Shown here one piece after another: positions 17,386 to 25,044 of a stretch of 64,000 nt of DNA (the stretch's first letter is position 1; every line of letters starts with the position of its first letter). The notes under the pieces were generated by a model. It was not told where the DNA came from. It saw only the letters and a program-made list of their open reading frames with translations, and did not search any database. This DNA comes from Bradyrhizobium forestalis (GTDB lineage: Bacteria; Pseudomonadota; Alphaproteobacteria; Rhizobiales; Xanthobacteraceae), in the NCBI RefSeq assembly GCF_002795245.1, contig NZ_PGVG01000017.1, forward strand, positions 62,001-126,000, written 5' to 3'. The translations under genes were made by a program, and so were the position numbers.

Positions 17386-18708
17386 TCAGTCGCGGGCGCC
17401 CGACATTTCGCCGTCGTGCTTCAGGTGCCGCTTGCGGATATTGCGGGTCACGATCCACACCACGGCCACGGCGATCGGCACGAACAGCGCGGTCGCCAGC
17501 GATGGTTCCACATGCAGGCCGCTGTCATGCGCGCCCTTGGCGAGATAGCCGAACAGGCTGACGACGTAGTAGCCGATCGCCGCAACCGACAATCCTTCCA
17601 CCGTGCTCTGGAGCCGCAATTGCAGTTTGGTGCGCTCGTCCATCGAGCGCAACAGGTCGCGGTTCTGCTCCTCGAGCTCGACGTCGACGCGCGTACGCAA
17701 CAGATCGGCCGCGCGCGCGAGCTTGATCGACAGATTGGCCTGCCGGTCCTCCATCGTGGCGCAGGTGCGCATCGCCGGCGCCATGCGGCGAGCGAGAAAG
17801 GAGGACCAGGTCGGGTAGCCCGCGATCTCGCCGCCCTCGATCACGCCGAGGCGGGCCTGCACGATCTCGTAGTAGGCGCGGCTGGCGCCGAAACGGAACA
17901 GGCTGCCGGCAGCTCCCCTTTCCAGCGAAGCGGCCAATGCGGTCAGTTCCGTCAGCAGATGATTGTTGAGCTTGAGGTCCTCGGCGCCCTGCATCTCCTC
18001 GAGCACTTCGACGAGCCGCCGTCCGATGTGATCGACGGAGGGCGCAAGCTCGAGTGCGGCGGGCAGGCCGAGCAGCGCCAGCGTGCGATAGGTCTCGATT
18101 TCAAGGACCCGCTGCACCAGCGCGCCGAGCCGGCCCGGCGACAGACCGTCGTTGCAGACGAGGATGCGAACAAAACCCTGGTCGTCGGCGCGAAAGTCGG
18201 ATGCGACCACGGCCGGTCCGCTGCGGACCGCAGCAACGGCGAGGCTGCCTCGCTCGAAGAGTTCCTGGGCACGCTCCAGTGCCGCCGAGGTCTGCTCGAC
18301 GGCGAGCTTGACCGCGACGAGCAATTGCCCGGACTGGCGCAGAGAGCGGATCAGCGCGGCGGTCTCATCGCCGACCTCGCCGAACCGGCGCGCGGACATA
18401 TCCGTGTTGCCGAGGATCCAGGTGAAGGTGGTGAATTCCGAGTGCTGCTCCCAGCGGAGCTGGGTTGCGCCGATCGTGACCTGATGATGCTTGATCCCCG
18501 CGTCCGGCGGCGTCTGTCCATGCGAGGTACAGAATGCCACGAACTCTTGCCGATCGGCCGCGGCGACCTCGCCCTGGGCTAGAAAGGCAAAGCGCAGCAC
18601 GGTGAGCGGCGCCGTCAGTCGCGTGAACGGGCGGGCATGCACCTCGCCCAGCACCGCACCACGCTGCGGATGCAGCTCAAAGCCGGTGAGATCGAGGTCA
18701 CTGTTCAT
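17386..18708 (-). CDS. DUF3422 membrane protein of the hup locus
   Basis: This 440-residue protein of the DUF3422 family has a large soluble N-terminal part and two membrane helices near the C-terminus (starting about residues 370 and 405), ending in a basic tail RNIRKRHLKHD. It begins MNSDLDLTGFELHPQRG; a longer frame upstream looks unlike coding DNA. A stretch around residues 330-360 (LLRTRVDVELEEQNRDLL) is likely coiled coil. Its place between hupN and hupUV suggests a link to nickel or hydrogenase. In Bradyrhizobium this position is described as hupOP, but I cannot match the name with certainty. The function is unknown. Confidence 0.8.
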   Translation of the reverse strand: MNSDLDLTGFELHPQRGAVLGEVHARPFTRLTAPLTVLRFAFLAQGEVAAADRQEFVAFCTSHGQTPPDAGIKHHQVTIGATQLRWEQHSEFTTFTWILGNTDMSARRFGEVGDETAALIRSLRQSGQLLVAVKLAVEQTSAALERAQELFERGSLAVAAVRSGPAVVASDFRADDQGFVRILVCNDGLSPGRLGALVQRVLEIETYRTLALLGLPAALELAPSVDHIGRRLVEVLEEMQGAEDLKLNNHLLTELTALAASLERGAAGSLFRFGASRAYYEIVQARLGVIEGGEIAGYPTWSSFLARRMAPAMRTCATMEDRQANLSIKLARAADLLRTRVDVELEEQNRDLLRSMDERTKLQLRLQSTVEGLSVAAIGYYVVSLFGYLAKGAHDSGLHVEPSLATALFVPIAVAVVWIVTRNIRKRHLKHDGEMSGARD

Positions 18709-18946
18709 CTGACGTCCCTTGGTAGCGCTCCCAGGCCGCGACGTTCCGCGAACCCCGCCGTTCACTACCACAACACACCCACACCGGTGCAATCACCCCT
18801 TCGCAGGATACGCCCACCTCATGCCGCTGCCACGTTGGCCATTGGTGTGATCGCCGTCATGCGCAAGGCCGCGCTCGCCATGGGTCAGCGGGGCGCAGCC
18901 GCCGAGCGCCAAAGCCTTGCCGCATTGCCCGCCGAGCGCGGCAGCC

Positions 18947-20059
18947 CTAGGCCACCTCGATCGCATCGGCGCACTCCAACACATCGGGCTCGGCGCGGGC
19001 GAAGGCGCGCGACCAGCGGTCGGCCTTGAACGCAGTACGATAGAGCACGAAGGAGACGAGCCAGGCGACCGCGAACAGCGCGATCCCCGCGAAGCCGAAA
19101 CTGGCGAGGGAGTCGTTGAGGCGATCGACCAGCGTCCAGAGCCCGCCGGACAGTCCGAGCTGCTCGCCAACGAGGCCGACCGCTTCGACACCGCCGATGA
19201 ACAGCGCGACCGCGACGGAGGCACCGGTGATCGTCAGATTGTACCAGAGCTTTCGCATGGGATCGACAAAGGCCCAGCGATAGGCACTGACCATCAATGC
19301 GGAATCGGCAGTGTCGACCAGCGCCATGCCGGCGGCAAACAGCGCCGGAAAGACCAGCACATGTGACAGCGACAGGCCGCGCGCAGCTCCCGTGGCGGAG
19401 ATGCCGAGCAGGCCGATCTCGGTGGCGGTGTCGAAACCGAGCCCGAACAGGAAGCCCAGCGGATACATATGCCAGGACTTCGTCACCATGCGGAACATCG
19501 GCGCGAGCAGCCGCGCGAGCAAGCCGCGGCCGGCCAGCAGCACGTCGAGCTGCTCCGCATCATGGACGCCGCGCTCGCGCATCGCACGTAGGGTGCGCCA
19601 CAGGACGACGAAGATCACAAGGTTGAGCACGGCGATCAGCAGCAGGAAGATCGCCGAGACCGACGTGCCGACCAGGCCGCCGATGCTCTTGAGCAGGCTG
19701 TCGCCGCCAAAGCTTACCACACCCGCGGCCAGCAGCAGGGTCGCGACCACGACGACGGTGGAATGGCCGAGCGCGAAATAGAGGCCCGTGCTCCGCGGCG
19801 CATCGCCGGCATGCATCAGCTTGCGCACGACGTTGTCGATCGCCGCGATGTGGTCAGCGTCTACGGCGTGGCGCAGGCCGAACACCCAGGCGAGCCCCGC
19901 GGTCGCCATGACCGCCGGCCGGTCGGCGAACACGGCCAAAGCCCAGGCCCAGGCGGCGACATTGGCGATGATAAGCCCACCGAAGAGAACAGCGGGACCG
20001 GTGCTGGAAGCAGTCCGAGGCCGCTCCCTCGGGCGATGCGCATTGGCCAACAACAACAC
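18947..20059 (-). CDS. hupN: HupN nickel permease (NiCoT family)
   Basis: This 370-residue nickel/cobalt transporter has about eight membrane helices. The signature HAVDADHIAAIDN (about residues 64-76) in helix II is the HX4DH motif that selects Ni. FLFGLGFDTATEIGLL (about 204-219) and LGHST are further NiCoT signatures. The start is GTG at 20059, supported by AGGGGAG a few bases upstream. It supplies nickel for HypA/HypB and the two hydrogenases encoded downstream. It is separated from the DUF3422 gene by 238 bp in which I see no gene. Confidence 0.94.
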   Translation of the reverse strand: MLLLANAHRPRERPRTASSTGPAVLFGGLIIANVAAWAWALAVFADRPAVMATAGLAWVFGLRHAVDADHIAAIDNVVRKLMHAGDAPRSTGLYFALGHSTVVVVATLLLAAGVVSFGGDSLLKSIGGLVGTSVSAIFLLLIAVLNLVIFVVLWRTLRAMRERGVHDAEQLDVLLAGRGLLARLLAPMFRMVTKSWHMYPLGFLFGLGFDTATEIGLLGISATGAARGLSLSHVLVFPALFAAGMALVDTADSALMVSAYRWAFVDPMRKLWYNLTITGASVAVALFIGGVEAVGLVGEQLGLSGGLWTLVDRLNDSLASFGFAGIALFAVAWLVSFVLYRTAFKADRWSRAFARAEPDVLECADAIEVA

Positions 20060-20300
20060 TCACTCCCCTCGTATGATCTTTCTCCAAGCCCGTCATACTG
20101 AAGGGCAACATTCGGGCCAGACAGCAAATCCCCGCAGGCGCGCTTCGCGACTGGTCGCAAGCTAATGTCTTCAAAGAAGAAACGGTCTCAGCCGTGTTCT
20201 TGACCTCTTAACGCTGCAATGCGCGCCCCGGAAACCAAGTAGCCAGTAACGCAAACATAGTTTGACACTCGGAGCGAACGACTGGCATCACAGGCATCCG

Positions 20301-21215
20301 CTAAGCGGTCCTTTCGCATGCAGCATCGCGCAACGAGAGCCCGTCGGGAGATCGAGCCCTTCCAGCCGCCACGATCCTCACCTGTACATCCTTCGGTCTT
20401 GCAAGATAGGGCGATGACGTCACCAGGATATCAGCGCCGGCCTCCGCATAGGCCGCAGCATTCGCCGCGTTGACTCCGCCGGCAGCGGCGATGATCGGAG
20501 GAGCGCGGGTATAGGCCATCGATGCCATGCGCTTGACCAGTGCAGCTATCTCGGCTGGCGAGAACTTCTCGGCCTGAATCACGTCGAAACCGGCGACTGC
20601 CGCGGCAAGTGCGGCATCGGCGGTCTTCACCTCGATCACGAGCTTCTTCTCCGGCGCAGCCCGGCGCAATCGCTCGACCGCTTGAAACAGCGGCAGCTCG
20701 CCGAGAAAGGTGCGGTGCTCAGGAAACACCAGCACGGTCTCGGACAGGCCGAGCCGGTGCATCACGGCGCCGCCCGCCTTCACGGCCGCCACCGCAAACC
20801 GCTTGGTGCCCGGCACGTTCTTGCGCGTGCAGGCGACCGGGATCCCTGGCACGACCGCCCGCGCCGCATCGACGATGGCGCGGGTTTCGCTGGCCACGCC
20901 CGACCAGATCTCGACCAACGTCTGGGCCACCTTCCAGCTCCGCAGCAGGCCCGCGGCCGGACCGCGCGCCTGAAGGATCGGGGCGCCCTGCTCCAGCGCC
21001 GCGCCGGATGCGGCGAACAGTTCCACCTCGCAACCGGCGAGCGTGATGATCTCGGCCGCATCCTCGGCAAGGGCCAGTATCATCGGCGCGCGCGCGGCGA
21101 ACTGCATGACGCCGATGGTCCCGCCGATCCCAAGCGCCTCGGTGGTGAGATCGCCGTAAGGGACGTCGTCCTCCAGCAGGCGTTCGAGCTCGGCGCGCGA
21201 TGCGACGGTTGCCAT
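20301..21215 (-). CDS. modD: ModD, quinolinate-phosphoribosyltransferase-like protein of molybdate loci
   Basis: This 304-residue protein resembles NadC (quinolinate phosphoribosyltransferase) and fits the ModD subfamily found beside molybdate transport genes. PRPP-fold signatures include DVPYGDLTTEALG near the start, CTRKNVPGTKRFA (about residues 138-150), EVKT and AAGGVNAANAAAYAEAGADI. The start MATVASRAEL is supported by GAAGG upstream. The true ModD reaction is not established. A broken modA lies opposite, so this is probably the survivor of a molybdate locus. Confidence 0.85.
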   Translation of the reverse strand: MATVASRAELERLLEDDVPYGDLTTEALGIGGTIGVMQFAARAPMILALAEDAAEIITLAGCEVELFAASGAALEQGAPILQARGPAAGLLRSWKVAQTLVEIWSGVASETRAIVDAARAVVPGIPVACTRKNVPGTKRFAVAAVKAGGAVMHRLGLSETVLVFPEHRTFLGELPLFQAVERLRRAAPEKKLVIEVKTADAALAAAVAGFDVIQAEKFSPAEIAALVKRMASMAYTRAPPIIAAAGGVNAANAAAYAEAGADILVTSSPYLARPKDVQVRIVAAGRARSPDGLSLRDAACERTA

Positions 21216-21235
21216 GTCGTGCTTTCCTTCATTGG

Positions 21236-21271
21236 TGTCGGCTTGCCGACGACAATGTCGGACATCCGACA
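21236..21271. promoter_or_regulatory. Tandem NifA-type upstream sites before modA'
   Basis: TGTCGGACATCCGACA at 21256-21271 is a perfect TGT-N10-ACA site and a palindrome. A near copy TGTCGGCTTGCCGACG at 21236-21251 misses only the last base. They lie about 125 and 145 bp upstream of the start point predicted from the -24/-12 element at 21363, a normal NifA distance. Regulation by NifA is inferred. Confidence 0.55.
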
Positions 21272-21362
21272 CGGATCATCGGTCCCGCCGCCGCAAGAGG
21301 CGGGAAGCCCCCGTTTTTGACGCTAGTCCTGCAAGGCGCGCACCAGCCTGCGGCCGCTCATC

Positions 21363-21378
21363 CGGCACGCCGATTGCT
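21363..21378 (+). promoter_or_regulatory. Sigma54 promoter before modA'
   Basis: CGGCACGCCGATTGCT matches TGGCAC-N5-TTGCW in all but the first base, with exact GG-N10-GC spacing. A second weaker candidate, TGGCCGGCGCCTTGCA, overlaps just downstream at 21389-21404. The modA' ATG is at 21450. Confidence 0.65.
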
Positions 21379-21449
21379 GAGACCCTTCTGGCCGGCGCCT
21401 TGCAGCAATCGGGCTGCGTGGAAGCAATTGCCGTCCGCTGGAGTTCATC

Positions 21450-21630
21450 ATGAAGCTGCTTCGCTCGATCACCCTTGCCGCAGGATTGGTGCTCGCATGC
21501 GCGCCTGCGCGGGCCGCGCAGACCACCGTTGCCGTCGCCGCCAATTTCACCGACGCCGCCAAGGAGATCGCCGCCATCTTCAAGCAGAGGACCGGACACG
21601 AGTCGCGCTCAACTTGTCGGCAACGCTGCA
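21450..21630 (+). pseudogene. modA: Truncated modA (molybdate-binding protein) remnant
   Basis: The first 50 codons encode a signal peptide (cut near ARAAQ) followed by TTVAVAANFTDAAKEIAAIF, the start of a mature periplasmic molybdate-binding protein. After KQRTGHE the frame is lost. The family sequence seems to continue in another frame as VALNLSAT, consistent with a one-base deletion near 21606. Similarity then ends near 21630 and the remaining about 200 codons, with modB and modC, are absent. It is a relic of a molybdate importer, still preceded by an intact sigma54-type promoter. Confidence 0.8.
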
Positions 21631-21721
21631 AAAAGATTCCATCACGCTTGCACGCTTTGTCATCCGATTTACGGAATTTACGGTCGTAATGCGCGACATG
21701 CTCGAAAGCGGAGTCTCCGCA

Positions 21722-21735
21722 TTGATCCAGCGCAA
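21722..21735. promoter_or_regulatory. Orphan FixK2-type box
   Basis: TTGATCCAGCGCAA fits the FixK2 pattern TTG(A/C)-N6-(G/T)CAA on both strands. No gene starts at a suitable distance on either side: on the plus side is the end of an SDR gene, on the minus side the modA relic. It probably remained when its target gene was deleted. Confidence 0.45.
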
Positions 21736-21775
21736 ATCGGCAATTTTTCTTTGGCGACTGGCAACGACCGTTGCA

Positions 21776-22615
21776 TCACACGTGCTGCCCTCCGTTGATC
21801 GGTACTTCCGCACCTGTGACGTAGCTGGCCGCCTCCGAGCACAGGAAGAAAATCACCTTGGCGACCTCGTCCGGCGTACCGACGCGATGCAGCGGTATGA
21901 TCGGCGCAAGCTGAGCCTCCGTCTCCGGCGACAGGATGTCGGTCTTGATCTCGCCTGGCGCGATGGCATTGACGCGAATTCCGAACGGCGCGTAGTCATG
22001 CGCCATCTCGCGGGTCAGGCAGGCGAGCGCGGCTTTCGACGTCGCATAGGCGGTGCCGGCAAACGGATGCACCCGTGAGCCCACGATCGAGGTGACGTTG
22101 ACGATCGAGCCGGCGGCCCGCTTCAGCTCGTCGACCAGGCCCTGCGCAAACAGCACCGGCGCGAGCAGGTTGACGTGGAACACGCTCATCCACGTTTCGA
22201 CCGGCGTCGTCAGTGAATTCAATCTCGTACCGTCGGCGGCTTTGGGCGATATGCCGGCATTGTTGATCAGTGCGTGCAGAGGCCCGCCACCGAGCCGCTC
22301 CCTGATCTCGGCGACCGCGCGCGGCAGCGCGCGATGATCGCTCAATTCGACCTGCACGTGGTTGTCCGTTCCCGAGTCCCAGGGACATCGGTCGCCATCG
22401 AACGGTTGCCGCGAGCAGGTGATGATCCGCCAACCTGCTTCGGAGAACAGCTTCCCCGTCGCATGGCCGATCCCCCGCGATGCGCCGGTCAGCACGAGCG
22501 TCTTCCGTTCACCGTGTTGCGCCCGCGACTTGTCGCCATGAAACGGACAGAGCGCGACATCAGACGCCGACGCACGATCCGTCGCACCATCATGGTCCAG
22601 TAGATCGAGCGTCAC
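21776..22615 (-). CDS. Short-chain dehydrogenase/reductase
   Basis: This 279-residue classical SDR has the cofactor motif TGASRGIGHATG (about residues 43-54), NNAG near 117 and the catalytic YATSK. A Ser in NVTSIVGS precedes it, so it should be an active NAD(P)-dependent oxidoreductase. Its substrate is unknown. The start is GTG at 22615, because GAGGAG lies 5 bp upstream. The gene ends with a family-typical GGQHV. A -24/-12 promoter and a shared NifA-type site lie upstream, divergent from the YqeB-like gene. Confidence 0.85.
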   Translation of the reverse strand: MTLDLLDHDGATDRASASDVALCPFHGDKSRAQHGERKTLVLTGASRGIGHATGKLFSEAGWRIITCSRQPFDGDRCPWDSGTDNHVQVELSDHRALPRAVAEIRERLGGGPLHALINNAGISPKAADGTRLNSLTTPVETWMSVFHVNLLAPVLFAQGLVDELKRAAGSIVNVTSIVGSRVHPFAGTAYATSKAALACLTREMAHDYAPFGIRVNAIAPGEIKTDILSPETEAQLAPIIPLHRVGTPDEVAKVIFFLCSEAASYVTGAEVPINGGQHV

Positions 22616-22671
22616 ACGAGCTCCTCACTGCGTCCAGGCCGGACGCCTGCCAATTGCACACCGAGCAACTT

Positions 22672-22687
22672 TGCAGGATTTGGGCCA
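22672..22687 (-). promoter_or_regulatory. Sigma54-type promoter of the SDR gene
   Basis: The minus strand reads TGGCCCAAATCCTGCA, with GG-N10-GC spacing and two deviations from TGGCAC-N5-TTGCA. The start point would lie near 22661, about 45 bp before the GTG start. It is weaker than the facing plus-strand promoter at 22860. Confidence 0.45.
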
Positions 22688-22725
22688 CGCCACACCGACC
22701 GATCGCTGCGATTTTCGCGGTCGAA

Positions 22726-22741
22726 TGTCGGCTTCGCGACA
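22726..22741. promoter_or_regulatory. NifA-type upstream activator site
   Basis: TGTCGGCTTCGCGACA is a perfect TGT-N10-ACA site with 5-bp palindromic arms. It lies between two divergent -24/-12 promoters: about 120 bp upstream of the plus promoter, and about 40 bp from the minus one. It shares its TGTCGG arm with the sites before modA'. Confidence 0.6.
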
Positions 22742-22859
22742 CGTTGCAGGGTTTGCAACAAGAGCGCGTTGGCTTTTGAACCAAGGAGGGCAGTCACCGG
22801 TCGGAACCCGTTCCTGAATGATAGCCGGTGGTTGAGCGCTGATTTTCAATCGTTCCAAA

Positions 22860-22875
22860 TGGCCCGGCTCTTGCT
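22860..22875 (+). promoter_or_regulatory. Sigma54 promoter of the YqeB-like/Bfd-like operon
   Basis: TGGCCCGGCTCTTGCT differs from TGGCAC-N5-TTGCW at one base and has the exact GG-N10-GC spacing. It closely resembles the hupS promoter. The start point would be near 22886, about 53 bp before the ATG at 22939. Confidence 0.7.
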
Positions 22876-22938
22876 CTTCCGATTTCAGGTTCGCACGCGT
22901 CCGGGCGTGCCGCGCCTCGTCCGCAAACGTGGTTTCAA

Positions 22939-23775
22939 ATGCCCCAGCCGAACGACCAACGCCTTTTTACTGTTATCCTCGGCACCAATGAGATCGCCTC
23001 TGCGATCGGCATCCAGCTCGTACGCGCCGGACATTGCGTGGTGCTGTCGCACGATCCGGATCCGCCGGTGATCCGGCGCAAGATGGCCTTCCACGATGCT
23101 CTGTTCACCGATACGGCGCGGCTCGAGGATATCGTCGCCGAACGCGTCGACGACGGCATGCAGGTCTATCAATCCCTGCGTCGGCCGCCACGGATTCTGG
23201 TGACCTGGCTCGGCCTGCTCGATCTGCTCCCGGTCCGCCAGATCGACCTGCTGATCGATGCGCGCCTCCAGAAGCGCCGGATCACCCCCGACCTCAGGCG
23301 GCTGGCCCTGCTGACCATCGGGCTGGGCCCGGGCTTTTCGTCGAACTTCAATTGCGACGCCGCGGTGGAGACCCGTCCCGGCAAGATCGGGCTGGTCACG
23401 GACAAGCGCTGGACCGACGCCGCCGATGGCATCGCAAGTTCGCTGGGTGATGTCGGTGCCGAACGTTTCGTCTACGCGCAGTTCGCGGGCCGCTGGCACA
23501 CACCGATCGAAATCGGCACCCGCGTCTACAAGGATTTCGTGCTCGGCCATCTCTCAGGAGTTCCGGTGCTCGCGCCCCGCGACGGCATCCTGCGCGGCAT
23601 CGCGCGCGACGGCAGCGAGGTTCCGGCCGGCGTCAAGCTGCTGGAGGTCGATCCGCGCGGGCGCGACGCCCAGTGGACCGGAATCGACGATCGCGGGCGC
23701 ACAATTGCCGATGCAACGATGGCAGCCGTCAGGCTCAACGCCATCCGACGCTCCACACAACGGAATCCGGCATGA
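22939..23775 (+). CDS. YqeB/EF2563-like molybdenum-hydroxylase maturation-type protein
   Basis: This 278-residue protein resembles the EF2563/YqeB family, tied to selenium-dependent molybdenum hydroxylases. Matching parts are ILGTNEIASAIGIQLVRAG (Rossmann-like start; the usual GGGD is replaced by GTNE), PPVIRRKMAFHDALF, IGLGPGFSSNFNCDAAVET and a biotinyl-like C-terminus LAPRDGILRGIARDG. No molybdenum hydroxylase genes are adjacent. The stop overlaps the next gene in ATGA. It has a strong sigma54 promoter and a NifA-type site upstream. Its role is unknown; handling of molybdenum or another metal sulfide during nitrogen fixation is a guess. Confidence 0.75.
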   Translation: MPQPNDQRLFTVILGTNEIASAIGIQLVRAGHCVVLSHDPDPPVIRRKMAFHDALFTDTARLEDIVAERVDDGMQVYQSLRRPPRILVTWLGLLDLLPVRQIDLLIDARLQKRRITPDLRRLALLTIGLGPGFSSNFNCDAAVETRPGKIGLVTDKRWTDAADGIASSLGDVGAERFVYAQFAGRWHTPIEIGTRVYKDFVLGHLSGVPVLAPRDGILRGIARDGSEVPAGVKLLEVDPRGRDAQWTGIDDRGRTIADATMAAVRLNAIRRSTQRNPA

Positions 23776-23975
23776 TCGTCTGTTCCTGCAACGTCATCAG
23801 CGATCACGACATCAGGGGTGTCGCGTCGAGCGACGACGAACTCTGCTCGACCGCGCAGGTCTACGGCTGCCTCGGATGCACCGTCAGATGCGGGCTGTGC
23901 ACGCATTCCGTTAAGCGAATTCTCGAGGAGCGGCCGGCTCGCGGCATACGATATTCGAGGATCTCGGAGCCATAG
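23772..23975 (+). CDS. Small Bfd-like [2Fe-2S] protein
   Basis: This 67-residue protein starts MIVCSCNVISDHDIRGV and has the second Cys pair in YGCLGCTVRCGLC. CxC followed by a C-x2-C pair is the pattern of the BFD-like [2Fe-2S] domain seen in bacterioferritin-associated ferredoxin and in nitrite reductases. Two further Cys lie in the second group. It is translationally coupled to the YqeB-like gene by a 4-bp overlap. No bacterioferritin gene is adjacent, so it may be an electron or Fe-S partner of its neighbour. Confidence 0.8.
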   Translation: MIVCSCNVISDHDIRGVASSDDELCSTAQVYGCLGCTVRCGLCTHSVKRILEERPARGIRYSRISEP

Positions 23976-24039
23976 CCGTACGACGTCCGACCATAAAAAA
24001 ACGTCGCACGAGGCGCGTTTTATTCTGATGCCAGGAATG

Positions 24040-24062
24040 AAAAAGCCCTGCATCAAGAGGGC
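24040..24062 (-). terminator. Rho-independent terminator of the tRNA-Lys remnant
   Basis: On the minus strand GCCCT and AGGGC arms enclose 8 bases and are followed by TTTTT. It lies 7 bp past the CCA end of the tRNA fragment, so it is the original tRNA terminator. Confidence 0.7.
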
Positions 24063-24069
24063 CTGGAAA

Positions 24070-24119
24070 TGGTGGGCACACCAGGGCTCGAACCTGGGAC
24101 CCGCTGGTTAAAAGTCAGC
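24070..24119 (-). other. 3' half of tRNA-Lys(TTT): integration-site remnant
   Basis: The minus strand contains the anticodon arm GCTGACTTTTAACCAGC, the T arm CCAGG-TTCGAGC-CCTGG and the acceptor strand TGTGCCC-A-CCA of a tRNA-Lys. Nothing before 24120 matches a D arm or the 5' acceptor GGGCACA. The anticodon stem already has one A-C mismatch. Such 3' tRNA halves are left when an element integrates in a tRNA gene. Since the tRNA terminator is still on the low-coordinate side, the foreign DNA would lie at higher coordinates. Confidence 0.8.
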
Positions 24120-24245
24120 TACGGGCCGAGCACTCAGCGCAAACGCCAACAAGTCATCGATTTGGATTGGCTGAGACGAATGGGAAATTGGTAGCGGAGG
24201 TCCGCTACATCGCGATACCCAGTTCTTGGGTGCTCGACCGCGCTG

Positions 24246-24992
24246 CTAGCTGTAGAAGATACCTCCGTCCACATTAAGGGCTTGACCGGTCACAAACGCA
24301 GAATCATCAGATGCGAAGAACGCCACGGGGCCGACGACGTCCTCCGGCTGCCCGAGCCGGTGCAGGTCCGTGACCTTCTCGAAATAGGCGACCCGCTCGG
24401 GATCGCGGAGATTGTTCATCCCCATCTCAGTCACGATGATGCCCGGGCATACGGCATTGACCGTGATGCCGTAGCCTCCGAACTCCATGGACGAAACCCG
24501 GGTGAAGCCGACCACGGCCGACTTCGATGCGGCGTAGTGGGACTGTCCCGGACCGCCCGTTCGTGCCGCCAGCGAGGCGATGTTGACGATGCGCCCGTAT
24601 TTGCGCTCCTTCATATGTGCCACCACGGCCTGGGTCATTTGGAAGACGCCGCGCGTGTTGACGGCGAAGGTCTGATCCCATGTATCGGTCGTCAATTCGT
24701 CAATGGTCGCCAGCCTGAGTATCCCCGCGTTGTTGACGAGGACATCGATGTGCCCGAGGCCCCGCACGGCTTCAGCCACGGCCCGCCTGCAATCGCCGAT
24801 ATCGCTGACATCGCCCAGCACGGGGATGCAGCGGCCGCCAAGCTCCCTGACCTCTGCAACGGTCTCGAGAAGGACCTTCTCCTGGGCGGCGATGTCGGTC
24901 AGCGCGAGATCGTAGCCGCGCCTTGCAAGGCCAAGGGCTATCGCGCGGCCAATTCCGCGGCTCGCTCCCGTCACGATCGCATGTCGGGCCAT
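24246..24992 (-). CDS. Short-chain dehydrogenase (last gene of the CoA-transferase/kinase operon)
   Basis: This 248-residue classical SDR has TGASRGIGRAIA (residues 8-19), an NNAG at about 88 and the catalytic SHYAASK near 153. The Asp in LTDIA at the end of the second strand favours NAD over NADP. It ends VDGGIFYS, typical of sugar- or alcohol-oxidising members. It is the last of eight closely spaced minus-strand genes (52 bp after the kinase), so it probably oxidises an intermediate of the same pathway. The substrate is unknown. Confidence 0.85.
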   Translation of the reverse strand: MARHAIVTGASRGIGRAIALGLARRGYDLALTDIAAQEKVLLETVAEVRELGGRCIPVLGDVSDIGDCRRAVAEAVRGLGHIDVLVNNAGILRLATIDELTTDTWDQTFAVNTRGVFQMTQAVVAHMKERKYGRIVNIASLAARTGGPGQSHYAASKSAVVGFTRVSSMEFGGYGITVNAVCPGIIVTEMGMNNLRDPERVAYFEKVTDLHRLGQPEDVVGPVAFFASDDSAFVTGQALNVDGGIFYS

Positions 24993-25044
24993 GTTGCGTT
25001 CTCCCCTGTTGTTCAGATGAATTCTCTTGATGGCATGAAAGGAT

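Noticed and set aside
20215..20231. Possible sigma54 promoter before hupN (GG-N10-GC on minus)
   Set aside because: Only TTGCA and the GG match; the -24 part (CGGGGC) is poor and the distance to hupN is over 150 bp.
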